Source: Apostichopus japonicus (taxonomy: Eukaryota > Echinodermata > Holothuroidea > Aspidochirotida > Stichopodidae). Taken from it: DNA of 64,000 nt. The stretch lies in NCBI RefSeq assembly GCF_037975245.1, contig NC_092568.1, positions 8,567,001 through 8,631,000 of the forward strand. The letters are read 5' to 3'. Numbering within the stretch: position 1 is the first letter of the stretch; every line of letters begins with the position of its first letter. Both the position numbers and the translations under genes were made by a program. Shown here one piece after another: positions 36,020 through 48,773 of this stretch. A model generated the notes under the pieces. It saw only the letters and a list, made by a program, of their open reading frames with translations. It was not told where the DNA came from and searched no databases.

Positions 36020-37095
36020 GCAGTAGTTGTACTCGGCGTACCCATGCTGCTGTACTCGGCGTACTGATGCTGTTGTACTCGGTGTACTAATGCTGTTTTA
36101 CTTGGCGTACTCAAGCTTTTGTACTCGACGTACTCATGCTGTTGTACTCGGTGTACTCATACTGCTGTACTCGGCGTACTCATGCTGTTGTACTCGGCGT
36201 ACTCACGCTGTTGTACTCGGCGTACCCATGCAGTTGTACTCGGCCTTCTCATGCTGTTGTACTCGGCGTACCCATGCAGTTGTACTCGGCCTTCTCATGC
36301 TGTTGTACTCGGCGTGTGCATGCTGTTGTACTCGGCGTGCTAATGCTGTTGTACTCGGCGTACTCATGCTGTTGTACTCGGCGTATGCATGCTGTTGTAC
36401 TCGGCGTGTGTATTCTGTTGTACTCGGCGTATTCATGCTGTTGTACTCGGTGTACTCATGCTGTTGTACTCGGCGTTCTCATGCTGTTGTACTCGGCGTA
36501 CTCACGCTGTTGTACTCGGCGTTCCCATGCAGTTGTACTCGGCCTTCTCATGCTGTTGTACTCGGCGTGTGCATGCTGTTGTACTCGGCGTGCTAATGCT
36601 GTTGTACTCGGCGTACTCATGCTGTTGTACTCGGCGTACTCACGCTGTAGTACTCGGCGTACTCATGCTGTTGTACTCGGCGTACTCACGCTGTTGTACT
36701 CGGCGTACCCATGCAGTTGTATTAGGCCTTCTCATGCTGTTGTACTCGGCGTACTCATGCTGTTGTACTCGGCGTACATATGATGTTGTACTCGGCGTAC
36801 TCATGCTGTTGTGCCCGGCGTACTCATGCTGTTGTACTCGGCGTATGCATGCTGTTGTACTCGGCGTGTGTATTCTGTTGTACTCGGCGTATTCATGCTG
36901 TTGTACTCGGTGTACTCATGCTGTTGTACTTGGTGTACTCATGCTGTTGTACTCGGTGTACTCATGCTGTTGTACTCGGCGTACTGATGCTGTTGTACTC
37001 GGTGTACTAATGCTGTTTTACTTGCCGTACTCAAGCTGTTGTACTCGGCGTACTCATGCTACTATACTCGGCGTACTCACGCTGTTGTACTGGTA
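36020..37095. repeat. 23-bp minisatellite, about 46 units, with higher-order repeats
   Basis: Tandem 23-bp units carry the core TGTTGTACTCGGCGTAC followed by a variable 6-bp part. The unit has no stop codon on the plus strand and 23 is not a multiple of 3, so all three plus frames stay open for hundreds of bases. These frames are not genes. Variant units recur at spacings of 253, 460 and 920 bp (11, 20 and 40 units), showing segmental duplication. Confidence 0.95.
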
Positions 37096-37850
37096 CTATA
37101 CAAACCTGCTCAATTTTAATTCTGTTGTTAGGCTAATTTATTAACTATAGTTAGCAAACTAACAATGTAACGTCGAAATCACGTTTCCCATTTGAATGAA
37201 CAGAACCGATCGACATCTTTTTTAATTTTATCTTTTAGATTTTCATGATGGATAAATAAAAAAGGCCATACATTTGCATATATAAATTAAACATGCACGT
37301 GATATTTAATATACGGATTCAGTTAAACGATGACTTCGCCGTTGCGGATTTTAAATGATCTGAGAGAGAATAATTATGAACATAAATCAATCAATCAAAG
37401 TTCGCAGAATCAGCGAAAATATATACGGTTAAATTTCTTCCTTTCTGAAAGATTAATCTTTCCGTTTCAATTCTCATAATCATTTCCCTAATGACTTTAT
37501 CTCATCTGCAGCCTTGTAAGTGTACGTGTTTATAAACCAACCATCATACATAAAATATCATAATTGGTATCATAAAGTATAATCACAGAGTATCATAGAT
37601 GTCATCACAACGTATCGTGAATAATCAAAGAATATTTATCATTGTAGAAGCCATCCCCTTCAATCTAAGTCAACCGCTCTGTGCTATATGATACATAAAG
37701 TACAATTTTTCAAATTTTGCTGTGACACTTCTTGTTTTAAAACAGTCCTTTATAAATCGTATTTACCATCGCAAACTACCATAGTTATCATCGCAAACTA
37801 CCGTTAGTATCATCACAGAACATCATATCATAACGACCATTTATCTTAGT

Positions 37851-37855
<5 letters not shown>

Positions 37856-37897
<42 letters not shown>

Positions 37898-37985
37898 GAA
37901 ATCGTAGTGAGTTTGAAAATCCGGAACAGTGAAAAAACTTTCAGCCTCCACCGGGATTCGAACCCGGACCTCCCGCTGTATATAT
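37856..37985 (-). mobile_element. tRNA-derived SINE fragment, 3' part, with (TA)n tail
   Basis: On the minus strand, a perfect B box GGTTCGAATCC (37964-37954) sits in a tRNA-like T arm (CCGGGTTCGAATCCCGG). It is followed by about 60 bp and a (TA)n tract. The tRNA 5' half is absent, so it is not a functional tRNA. Confidence 0.6.
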
Positions 37986-38890
37986 AAGCTATTATCATAA
38001 AGTATCATCAAAAGTGAATTAATATAGTTACAACAGTTTTGTATGCCATAGATTCTTTAACCTTTTTCTTTTGTATGTTAGGCTGTAGGAGTGAATAACT
38101 TCCCACTAAAGTTTGATGCCTCCTTCCATGCAAACGTGCGTTATTGTTGATAGCCTGCTTGATTTCATTCCACGAAGGTTGTCATTAGCTCCAGTTACTT
38201 GTACTCATCCATTATTGACTGGGCTCATTTGCTTAAATTAGTAAGAGTTGTCTATTTTCACGCCGAAAGTACATACGGCTAACCTTATAACTTTTAGCAA
38301 AACAAATAAGGGGGGGAAACATTTCCAATCTTATTAACAGTCAATTTGTTACTCTTAAACGTGAAGGTGGTACTCCTTGAGCACGTCTCTGTACGTGCTG
38401 TTCCCTGACTAGCAAACATTTGTGTTAGTAAGTTGATTGTTGGTAAGGACAACCAATACATTGCCGTTCGTGTCTTTCTCATTACTCGAGTTATTTGATG
38501 TATTCTCCAACGGAGTCCCATGGAAAATTAGGGAGCAGGTACCGGAGGGGATTAAATGTAACTGTCCTTGTTAAAGAGAGAGAGAGAGAGAGGTGGAGGT
38601 GGAGAGGGAGGGGGGGGGGAGGAATAAACTAGAGAGAAAAGAGGAGACAGACAGGAAAAGAGAAATCCTCTTCATATTATTTTCTGAACAATTATCGAAA
38701 CATTGACAGAACTTTTGAAATTTGCAATAAGTTCACAGATTTTGGCAAGAACTTGAATACATAATCTGACCAAACAGTTTAATAGAACGCTCTAGTGATG
38801 ATAAACCTGCTAGATATGCGAAAATAGTCATAAAGTTAAGAAAAAACGTGCAACACACTTTTTCAACATTGCTTTGTATGGTTGTTTTGG

Positions 38891-38939
38891 AATATATATA
38901 TATATATATGTTAAGATATATATATATATATATGTTAAG

Positions 38940-38985
<46 letters not shown>

Positions 38986-38986
38986 G

Positions 38987-39060
<74 letters not shown>

Positions 39061-39078
39061 CCTATATATATACACATA
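38891..39078. repeat. (TA)n tract with TATGTTAAGATA and TATAGGCCTATA
   Basis: A long TA tract opened by two near-identical TATATGTTAAGATATAT units and closed by TATAGGCCTATATATA and (TG)n. Confidence 0.95.
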
Positions 39079-39586
39079 TGTGTGTGTGTGTAATGGTTTT
39101 CACACGTTTTCGTGGTCACGTCAACTGCGCAACGCAGTTATCACTGAATTTGGTACCGTTAAGGTGCTTTAAAGTCCCTTTTACCAATAATGTCGGAAAT
39201 CACTGGAACGAAATCTTAAGTTTGAAAAAAACACAGAGATTTCGAGATTTTGAAGAATTGTTTAAGTTTTTTTTAAATTTATTTTTAAATTTAACCATAT
39301 TTATACGATAATGATTATGATTGCGTTATTCTCTCATCTTTCAGTATCTTAGCGAGTCATTAAGTGTCTGATATATTTCAGCCTCTGAGTAGAGCTTTAA
39401 GTCTATACTCACATATAATTGTCTATGTGGTAATGAGAAGGTACCGTAATAAGATGACATTAAATACTCGAGGATACTTACGATCACTATATAAAGTTAC
39501 ATGTGTTTCTTTGCTTTTATAGAGATGAATAGTTCAGTTTATGTTGCGCGTCACGTGTGTATCCCGGGCAAATAGTTAAATTATTA

Positions 39587-39652
39587 GGAGTGTTACCTCA
39601 GTGGGTAACGCCGGTGCCTTTCAATCATAAGGTCCCGAGTTCGAGTCACTCC
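39587..39652 (+). mobile_element. tRNA-like head of a probable SINE
   Basis: GGAGTG and CACTCC can pair as an acceptor stem. CCTCAGTGGGTAACG resembles an A box and AGTTCGAGTCA a B box. The anticodon loop is 8 nt and several conserved positions differ, so I read it as a SINE head or tRNA pseudogene. The body may extend to about 39830. Confidence 0.5.
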
Positions 39653-42334
39653 AAGTTTAATGTATATGTCGTCCAGTTACAGAGTTGTTGACAATTGACA
39701 ATTCATAATCATGGACGTTAAATATGAAACTCAGAGACTGACTTTGGTCAGCTTGCGGCTTTGATAAGCTAATGTTGGCTTCTTCGCTAGTTCCTGTTTG
39801 CAGGAGGATCTAAAATACATGTTCTGCTTAAAGGGATAGTCATTCACGGAAAGAAAATTTAGAGGGCGTCTCATTTTCTGCTTCAAAATCAATATAAACC
39901 AAGGCCGTCCTTCAACATGAGTGATTGGTTTCCTTTGTAATGAATCTCAGCTACGGTGAGCTAGTTTGCTGCTTCGATACGAATTTTGAGCAATCGTATA
40001 CTTTCATTGCCTGCAAAACTTTGTTCAAGACTGTCTTTTCACTTAACATTTTTAGTTTGCTTTTATCCTTTTATTTCCTGAAATCTCTTGTCGGTCGGTT
40101 CTCTATCGATAGGAGAGTGACTGAGGCTTTGATGCCACCTCAAGCATACATTAATGTTGGGATCGTTTTCGTATACATGGTAATTTAGGGCTGAGTAGCA
40201 TATGCAGTTGTATAAGAGCGCAAGAATTGCTTAGAGGAGAAGGCAACACTTTCAATATTATTGGCCTAACTTAATATATATGCATGTGATGAGCAACCCA
40301 CGCCCCGCCCCGCACGCATGACGAGGAAAGAAAACCGATTTTATCTGCAAAAGTTCTAAATTTACCAAAACGTCTTATTTGTTGATATTCGCCTCCCTTG
40401 TAAATAACTGACTTAATAACTGAATACGTGAGAAATGGATAATCTGAGGATTTTTTTGTCTATTAAAATTGCTCGTCATTTTATTGTCGGAGTTTTCTTA
40501 CACGGTATCATTCCATCAATGCCCATGTGTCACGTGTGAGTGATGCCAAGCACTTTAATTATAACATTTAGTAAAAATGTTGGCTAAGTAATTTATATTT
40601 CTGAATATGTGACTTGGCCTAATTTTTTACCGAGAACGCGACGATAAAATTGGAATCGGGTTTAATTTAAATGTATGTCCTTACCAACATCCCATTTACA
40701 TTGTGGATAACAGTGACGCCCCCCCCCCCCCATTACATCCCTCTTCCCAAACTTAAGGATATTGGACCATTTAATGTGTGACGTGAACATGAGAACTTTG
40801 GACAATGACTGTTGGTATGTGTTTGAATACTTCATAAAGTAGGCCTAATGAACAGTTGGTGCTTTAGAATCACTTTTTTTGCATAAAAAACGCGGTCTGC
40901 GTGATGTATCTAAGTGTCTTTAATTTCATGACGCATTCATGTTGAGACAATCCCTTTAGCTTCTTTAACCGTTTCGATACTTTTCTGATAAATATCTATT
41001 TGTTTCATTAGGCCTGAGGTGTAGGATTTGTTTTTTTGCGTTGGTGGGGGCTTGATTGTTCATTCATCATAGAAAAATACTTGTAACGTTGTGAGTGTTT
41101 GGAGCCACAATATGATGCGACGTGAATTCTAACCTTGGTTGCAAGACTTGACAATGTATAATATTAGTTTAGTGAATCCCAAGTGTAATACTAGGAAGCC
41201 TACATAGTTTATTTGAAACTTCACTTATGTGATGATCATGGGTGAATACCGGCTTATATCAAGTACTCCATTATCAAATAGTGTCCAAATAATCACAACT
41301 TGGTATGGTAGGTGTGTTATTTATACTCGCAACCATTCCTGCAGTCAAGGGACCCTTCATTAAACATCTCTATTCGACCCAACAGTGCACCTCATTTTTA
41401 GCTCTTTATCAAATACTGAGGGAGGTGAAGGCGTCCCATTCATCATGCCTGAGATAAAAAAAAAGTGAACGAAAGGTTTGGAAACCAGACTAAGAACATA
41501 ATGAAGGAAAATTTGAAGTTCACAAATCACAACCGAGAAATACCAATTCCACGGAAGACTCCTCTGAACAAGTTTACATAGCAGCAACTGTCTAATATAT
41601 AGGTCTAGCTGAGGGACCCTAGTGGTTGTAGGGTGGTAAACAAAACGCACCATATGGGTGTTAAATGTATAACTGTAATAATTTGTTCATGTGCACTGCA
41701 TGTTGGATGAAAAGTGGAATTGGATACTAAAGTGGAATTCATGTAAAAGGTTTTGCTGATAATTGAGCCTACCATTTATTGTACCCATATCCTATATTAG
41801 CCTCTATCTACTGAATAGAGAAAAAGCTTACTATGGTACAGCGTATACTATGCCGTGATAGCCTCTCACAAATTTGTGTTTAAATTCCCAGTCAGTTTTC
41901 CGTTGTTGACTTAAAGTTGTTTTTTTCTACAATCAGTCCTTACTACACCTCTAGACGAATTGAAAAACATGTAAAATTCATATCAACAGCAGTTTGAAAT
42001 ATGCTATACCATTCTCATAGACTTGGCGATATCATACATAAGGTTATGACAAGTACAGGTTAACTGACGGCGCTATTTCAGAAAGTGGCGGTACTGCAAT
42101 AAATTTAGGGGCAAAACAAAATTCCACAGTTAGTACATTTCGCGAAACTACACCAACGCTAGGCTAGAACTGAATTTGCACTTGGCCTAGCAACCACTGA
42201 GATGAGTGTAGGCTTCACTGCTTTAGTCCATAATTTTAATTTATAAAGTCTTTGGGATGCAAGAAAAGCACAAAATCCTTTCAAGCTGTAAGTAAGAGTA
42301 GCAGTTAGGCCGTTATTTGTCTGCAGAAGTAGAA

Positions 42335-44159
42335 ATGGCCTCTTCGGAAAGTGAGAGCCTATTCTCTTTTGAAGTGGCCGTGGAATACCTTCGTGTTGAT
42401 GCTGCTACTGTAGCATGTCGTTTCCCTGCTGTGGCTATACGTCTACTGGACTTTCCAACATTACTAATTCCCAACTTGGAAAAAGACGAGCGAGACCGTT
42501 TTAAAACATCCTTTCTGTTCGATTCATATGAGGAACTTCCTCTGAGATTTAAAGAATTACTAGATTCTAGAGGTAACTTTCAATTTAATAAAGGAAAATC
42601 CTGCATGTTTAAATTTGACCTGACTGCACTTCATGATCATTTGCAAAATGTACCATTGTATGCCATGATAACAGACCTGTGGGGTGATGTGGCCAAGCTT
42701 GTCGGTGTAAGCACCATCCCATTATCTGACATTATTGCCCGCATGAAAAATGACGTGCAGTTAAAGGGTTTGTCTTATCCATCTGTCCATGGTCAGAAAG
42801 ACACTTTCCCTGTTTTCAACTTAATGGGGTCTCAAGTAGGGGTCGTTAGTTTGGGATATAGGTTGCTAAGCTTAGGCACAAGTCTGATTCCACACATACC
42901 AGCTTCTTCCATCTTACAAGGGAGTAAACAAGATGGACGTGAAAGCAGCAGAGATGTTGATCTAAGCCTTCCCAGAAAGCAACCAATTGACCATGTAGGT
43001 GATATAAGTAAGGAGGCTGTGAAAGAAACCCCTCACCCTCAGCATTATTTGCAACAAAAAGCCGATCCAGAAACATGCATAATATCAGGTGATATCGACC
43101 GACAGAATCCAAATTATTTGACAAATTCAGCTGGTAAAATTCAACAAGACCTTGAGCATAATCATCAGGAAACGCAAACAAACTTTAAGCGAGACAAAGA
43201 CAGTAGAGGTACAAGACGGGTCCATGTGAATGAATATACTGACGTTGGAGTAGTTAGTAATACACATTGTCCTCCCCCATTGATATTTAATGCGCAATGG
43301 GATTCAAAAGTAAAGAAAAGTTCAACAGTTCCTGAGAGGAATCGTTATGATCATGATAAGAGACAGTTTTCTGTTGAAGAACCAAGCTGGAGTGACTCTT
43401 CAGAATCTTATCCTAGTAAGTCTGTAGAACTAAATTATAGGCTACAAGACGTATCACCCGAGAAAGTACGTAAAGTTGTGAAACGATCAACAGGAAAGAG
43501 ATTGGATCAAATGCCTCCTCAGTCTACAAATAAAGCTCCACATCAAGACTTGGTAAGATCTGAAACGGCCATGACAGGTGGGAGGACTCTACCAATTTTA
43601 ACTGCCCTTTTGAAAGAATTATCTATTTTAACTGGGGCAAGTTCAGAAAATGAATTTCAGAAAGGTATGGAGGAATTTCTGATGGAAAGTAAAGAAAACA
43701 TTGAACCTTCACTTTTGGATCATGAGCATGAGAGTCACAATTATAGTAGCACTCCAGGGTACAAAGCTCAACCCGATGCAGGCCAGGCTCCTTATCACCA
43801 AAAGCATCAATCGTGCAGACACAAACATTGTGCAAAGCCATCGAAACCAGTCCCATCCACCAAGGGCTGGTTGAGACAAGAACCTGTCTTCAACAAGAGG
43901 GAGACAAAACTTCATTTTAAGATGACTTACTCTCAAAAGCTGAGACTGAAGAAAAATAATCCAGAAATGTTAAAGACTATAGAGGCGGAGGAAGAGAGGC
44001 AGTCGTTGCTAAGGAATGTAGAATATAGCCAGGAGAAGACAAGAATAAACCAGAAGAGGAAAACAAGGGCGAAATATTCCAGATCTTCATCAGTGCACTC
44101 ATACGTCTCCCATCCTCCCGATGAACCAACAGCTGTTGCAAGACTCCGGAATTTGAAAG
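42335..44159 (+). CDS. MAP10: MAP10 coding exon 1
   Basis: This exon encodes residues 1-608 and one base of codon 609, and includes the conserved N-terminal domain and the basic box. The donor AAAG|GTACCG is not a perfect consensus but is fixed by phase with exon 2. The TCTGCAG at 42319-42325, just upstream of the ATG, could be an acceptor for a 5' untranslated exon. Confidence 0.87.
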
Positions 44160-47100
44160 GTACCGTAAAAAAATGTGACAAACCAGAACGTTTTTTTTTC
44201 CTTGCTTTGTGTACATAGATTGAAAAAGTGTAAGTGGTTGATTCTTCCAAAGTTCATGTAATAGAAATTACTTGAATGCACTTTCGTGGCAAGGCAAGGG
44301 ATTAGTCTTCTTTCCTTTCATGCTACAGTTCACCCTGCGTTACCCTTCCAGGCCCCAAATGTTCTGACGTATCTAAATTACAAGTGCCAGCTGACCTTGA
44401 ATCTATGAGAGTATACTTACTGTACAACAGATATGTCTTCAGTTTTCGTTTAATGTCAGGAAATATACACTGTAGTAGTGTATCTTACAGTACCACATGT
44501 GTTATATTTGCTTTCAGTTTGGAAAAACCAATCCAGTGATATGCTGTTCATCACATGTGACTATGCAAGTGTAAAAGTACTGGAAATTTGGCAGTACAGC
44601 AATGAGAAGTATAATAATTAACATCAGAATTCCCACATGTGGTCAGTGCATAAGATCTAAGAACTCCTAAGAAAGAACAATAGATTAAAAATGGAGGAAC
44701 TTTATATAACATTAATCATTTAATTTGTCATTTATGATAGATACTGTAGTGCTCAAATCTATATTTCACTGTTTCGTACTGTTTATATGCCAAACTTTCC
44801 TTCTATTCCTCAGGAGGTACGTTCAAGTTACCATCAAGAGGCAGGCCACCAGTACCAACGCCAAGGATATCCCCTACATTTGAGGAACAAGATGACATAA
44901 TACTAGGGCAGAACAAGGAACAAGAACCGTCAGTAGATAAGCATGGTGATTTTCCTCCCCGTTCTCAACATGACAGATATGGTAAGTCTTGGTCATAAGT
45001 TTACTCCATCCTTCTTGATGATTCTTCTGAGTATAGTTCAAATTGCAGCTTTACGTCTAAAATAACTTCCTTCTTAAGACATAGGCAAAGTAATATTACT
45101 GATGAATAATATGAAAGGAAAATACCATCATTTAATCCTGCTTGAAATCATTCATAAGAAGTATCTTTGTACACTGTATGTGTATCTTTGATTAACCCAG
45201 TCCGAGATTGTTGTACGCTAAGAAATATTCACCATTCAATCTATTATAAATGCAATTGTTTTCCTTTTTTTCATACTGATATGTAGAAGGCTGATTCATA
45301 TTCCCGTCATTTGATTTTTGGTACCATGGCAAATTGGAAATCAGTAATATCAGGAAAGGGTTCTGTTAAGTGGAGATGTTGGCCACCGCTTAAAGTAGTG
45401 TAATGCTGGGGGATAGAGTTGTCCATTGGCGTAACAACAGCATAAAGATACCTTTGAAAATATCAATGTAAATTAAAACACATATTTCTTTAACAAAATT
45501 GTTTATCCTTTACAGGGCATTTTCGGAGCCATATAACTATGAACTATATATCGTTTTTGGTTTTTATCAACTTGTGATGTGAATTGTGAATAGACATACT
45601 GATTTCCTCCCAGGAGCCAATTGTGGTGAAATATGTCGGGGTGTCCCAGCCTAGAATGAGAGGGGAACTGAGGGATGCCAAAAGGGCAAAAAAATATGAA
45701 TTCTCTACACTAGCTTCTTTATGTGTGGTGTGAGCATGTATCTTGTTTTTATAGTTTGTAATAAAAGTATCGTTGAAGGTGGAAACTTGATACTTGTGAC
45801 AACTGATATGTGGATGCTCTTCATCCACTATGAGAACTTTCTCTTGGTTGGAGAAGGTCAAAGGTCTGTTGAGCTTATTGACCAATCAAGATAATGCAGG
45901 AAGAGAGTAATCATGAGCCAGTCAGATGGTCAAATGTATATCAATAAGAAGTGGAGATGACTTGTAAATTATTTGACTGTTGTGATGTCAGAGAAATAGT
46001 GATTTAGAAGATAAAAAAAAGTCTTGCAAATGGGAATCTGACAGTAGTGCAGTATCATCCAAAGCGACTTTATTTAACACAGCTGATATGGGCCATGTGA
46101 TTATCCAGCATCAATTGAAAGAACATTCTCTGTGATCCCTTGCGTTCAAAAACCGAAAATATTTGTAAGGGGTAACTAATGGAGGAAGCTTGTTAAACGG
46201 TTTGAATCTTCAATGATACTTAAGATAATGCTAAGAATATTCTAAGATCGGTACTCAGAGTTGAATGCGGAGCTTGCATAAGCCGCAGTGTCTGCATTGT
46301 AATGATGAAGTTATTGGTCATATTTAAGAAATGCTACCTTACTATTCTGAAATGATTCTTTTCCTAGATCTAACTTCCAGTGAGAAGAGTAGCAGAAGCA
46401 TCGAAGTATTTATTCCAAATCCATCTTTATTGGAGTCAGATGCAGACAGTGGAAGTGAAGAAGAATACCTTGACAATCAGGAGCAGGAAAAGAAAGCCAC
46501 AAGTGAAAGAAAAGGCGCAGAAGTCCATCCAAGAATCCCTGGTATTCTAACGGAATCTCCAGAATCAGAGAGCAAAGGTCGCGTTTCTCGTCAGGGTTCG
46601 AACCAGTCCAATCATTCTCAGGGATCCGGAGGTTCTCATAGTCACAGAGGAAGCTACTCTGATGACAGTTTTGACGATTCGAAAAGTAGTTACCACACTC
46701 CAAGAGATGAAAGTGATGACGACCAGAGGAAAGACGAAGGGGAGAGGAAAGACGAAGAGAAGAGGAGAAATGAAGAGGAGAGGTTGGAGATGAGATCAGA
46801 TGAAGGAACAGGATCTCTTTCTGTTTCTGTTTCTCCTGAGTTTACTAGTATTACTCCTGAATCTCAAAAGGATATCTTGTCAGAGAATGATCAAACTCCT
46901 GTTGTTCATAATGATACCGATAACAGCGATCACGAAGAACAAAGTAGAGATATCAAACAAAGGTTACTAAAGATGCAGGAAAATTTAGAATTTGAAAAGG
47001 TCAAAAGTATCACCAAGGGCAGAGGAAGTGAACACCTTCCTCCATCAGTCTCATCGAGATTAGAACTACCCCGGCCTCCTCTTTCATCTACGTCACCCAT

Positions 47101-47428
47101 CCCACAACCGAGGAACCCTCAGTCAAAGATCGTGATGACGAAACCGATGAGTCTTAACGACGATATGTACGGCGAGTCTGTCGAGGTCAATCTACCGTCG
47201 GATTTGTCAACATCCTTTGATTCTCACGATCAGAGGCCTCGCGTTAATCCTCTTGAGTCATCTCAAGATGGGATTAGAGATAGTAGTATTAATCAGAGTG
47301 ATAGATTTAAGAGCTTGGATGTCATCCAATCAGAGTCAGAGGATATCGATGAAGATGAGCAAAATGATAGCAAGGACGATGCTTACTCTGAAGATTTTGT
47401 GTCAGATTTTGAAGACAGTGACAACTGA
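42335..47428 (+). CDS. MAP10: MAP10, microtubule-associated protein 10, 3 coding exons
   Basis: Exons 42335-44159, 44814-44981 and 46368-47428 join in frame (donors GTACCG and GTAAGT; acceptors TTCCTCAG and TTCCTAG). They encode 1017 residues, against about 900 in human. The N-terminal block (residues about 8-190) matches the MAP10 N-terminal domain, with FPAVAIRLLDFPTLL (about 30-44) and FNKGKSCMFKFDL (about 83-95). A basic box, MTYSQKLRLKKNNPEMLK, lies near residues 528-545. The rest is disordered, Ser/Glu/Asp-rich, ending in an acidic tail with DDAYSEDFVSDFE. MAP10 is known to bind and stabilise microtubules at the spindle, midbody and cilium-related structures. The start is the first ATG (G at -3, G at +4); an upstream in-frame TTG at 42317 is not a start. 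Exon 1 read through its donor would stop at 44218. Confidence 0.88.
44814..44981 (+). CDS. MAP10: MAP10 coding exon 2
   Basis: This 168-nt exon is open throughout and rich in Pro and charged residues (GTFKLPSRGRPPVPTPRISP, then EEQDD). It is bounded by TTCCTCAG and GTAAGT. It has phase 1 at both ends, so skipping it would keep the frame and could give an alternative isoform. Confidence 0.8.
46368..47428 (+). CDS. MAP10: MAP10 coding exon 3 and stop
   Basis: The exon completes an Asp codon and encodes a 353-residue, highly charged, Ser/Asp/Glu-rich region, ending SDFEDSDN and TGA. A run of RKDEGERKDEEKRRNEEERL suggests a short charged helix. The methionine at 46331 lies in the intron and is not an initiation site. 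Confidence 0.85.
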
Positions 47429-47833
47429 GATGAAACTGCTATTTAATAATCTCATCAAGTATCATCAAATCTCATCATAATCTCAACAAATCTCATCAGC
47501 CTGCCAAAAGGCAGCCCATGCTAAGATAAGAATTAAGTAGTCAACTTTGACATGAGGAGATAGCCCTGTACTGTACATCATCGTTGTTGGTGACTGCAGG
47601 GACTAACTTATGTGGATACTCATATTGTAGCAATATGCTATATGAAATGGGCAAATTGCTATACAAATTCAAATTGTCAGTCTTTGAACACAGAACAATG
47701 GTATTTTCCTATATATTTCTTTATGTATATCCTACGAAAAGTCTTAAATGACTGAGCTGCACTATGAGAGCAGTTAATTATTCCCCGTAACTGAAATTTT
47801 AAGCCTTGTTGTTTTCTGTGAGACAAAATTTGT

Positions 47834-47894
47834 CATTTAGCCTCTGAAGGAGATCCTGCTAGGATCGAAACGTCAGGCCAACTTATTTTTACAC
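47834..47894 (+). mobile_element. ~60-bp Penelope/hammerhead-like unit, copy C
   Basis: This 61-bp insert is flanked by an exact 13-bp direct repeat AGACAAAATTTGT (47821-47833 and 47895-47907). It contains GATCCTGCTAGGATCGAAAC followed by GTCAGGC. It lies about 0.4 kb after the MAP10 stop, possibly in its 3' UTR. Confidence 0.65.
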
Positions 47895-48767
47895 AGACAA
47901 AATTTGTATTAGAAAAGCAATAATTTTCTTAAAGATTCTATACCAAATGTACTTACACGTAGCTACAGCTACAGGCACCACAAACAACCTCGTTTCAAAG
48001 CTTCACTCTCATCAATTCGTTGATATCGATTAATATTAAATATGGATATAAGTCAGAACTTAAGGTTCTGTTTTGATACTTTGTGATAAACTGGTAAAGT
48101 TGCTGGTTGTCTGACAACCATATATCTGCAAGGAAACCAAATTTGGCATACTGTGTAGTTCTTTATAAGAACTTAGAAGGGTGAAGCAAAAGAAGAAATA
48201 GTTTAAAATTATGGACAGTAATGGCTTTTGGAGGACCCAACAGCTTTGTCAGGGAGAAGTCGGGAGAAGGTGGTTACATGTAATATATTGATCTAAGGTT
48301 TTGTACTGTTTTTTGGATTATTTATCATTTCAATGTGTTAAATGTCTTCTTAATATATTAGGAACCTTTTTGCCTTCATATAGAAAAAGAGTATATATTT
48401 CTTATTTCATTAAGACATTCAAATGCTGGAGGTCTAGGAGTTAATCATGGATATTTTTAAAAAAAAATCTTTACCAATTTTGATTATCCATGATGAGATA
48501 CCTTTTAGAAAGAATGTTTCAGTCTTGATAAGAAGTTGTGGAATAACAAAGTTGGAAATTTTGAATGCAATTTTCTATGTTTATTTTGGTTTGTCACATA
48601 TCTGGAATGCTCATTTAACATTAGCTTAAGGATTTGCCTTCCCCTCCTTCCCTGTCCCCCTCATGGTCATCAATGCCTGTGTTATTAATTGAAAAACAAA
48701 TCCATACCGATGAAATTGTTGGCCATTACAACTTTCTTGGAATTTTTGATATCGGCATGGCTAATAG

Positions 48768-48773
48768 AATAAA
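48768..48773 (+). terminator. possible MAP10 polyadenylation signal
   Basis: AATAAA about 1.3 kb beyond the MAP10 stop and before the COA8 start. It is a candidate only. Confidence 0.2.

Larger units (their letters stand above)
29183..42334. other. intergenic between Vsx and MAP10
   Basis: Thirteen kilobases between the divergent 5' ends of Vsx (minus) and MAP10 (plus). Apart from the upstream Vsx module, minisatellite, microsatellites, SINE pieces, the palindrome at 34.8 kb and G-rich tracts, I see nothing coding. Confidence 0.6.

Noticed and set aside
36020-37095. CRISPR-like array
   Set aside because: Units are contiguous with no spacers, and the window is a spliced animal genome.
36136-37144. 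Long plus-strand reading frames (up to about 250 codons) of Cys/Leu/Tyr-rich repeats
   Set aside because: They are by-products of the 23-bp minisatellite, which lacks stop codons in all three plus frames. No start context or splice signals were seen.
38733-39119. Tyr/Ile-rich frames
   Set aside because: They are translation of a (TA)n microsatellite.
39587-39652. Functional tRNA gene
   Set aside because: It has an 8-nt anticodon loop and departures at conserved positions. It is better read as a SINE head or pseudogene.
39925-40188. 87-codon hydrophobic plus-strand frame
   Set aside because: There is no recognisable family, no splice support, and it follows a SINE-like sequence.
46331-46367. 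ATG at 46331 as a separate gene start
   Set aside because: It lies in the intron. The AG at 46366-46367 and the phase join the downstream exon to MAP10.
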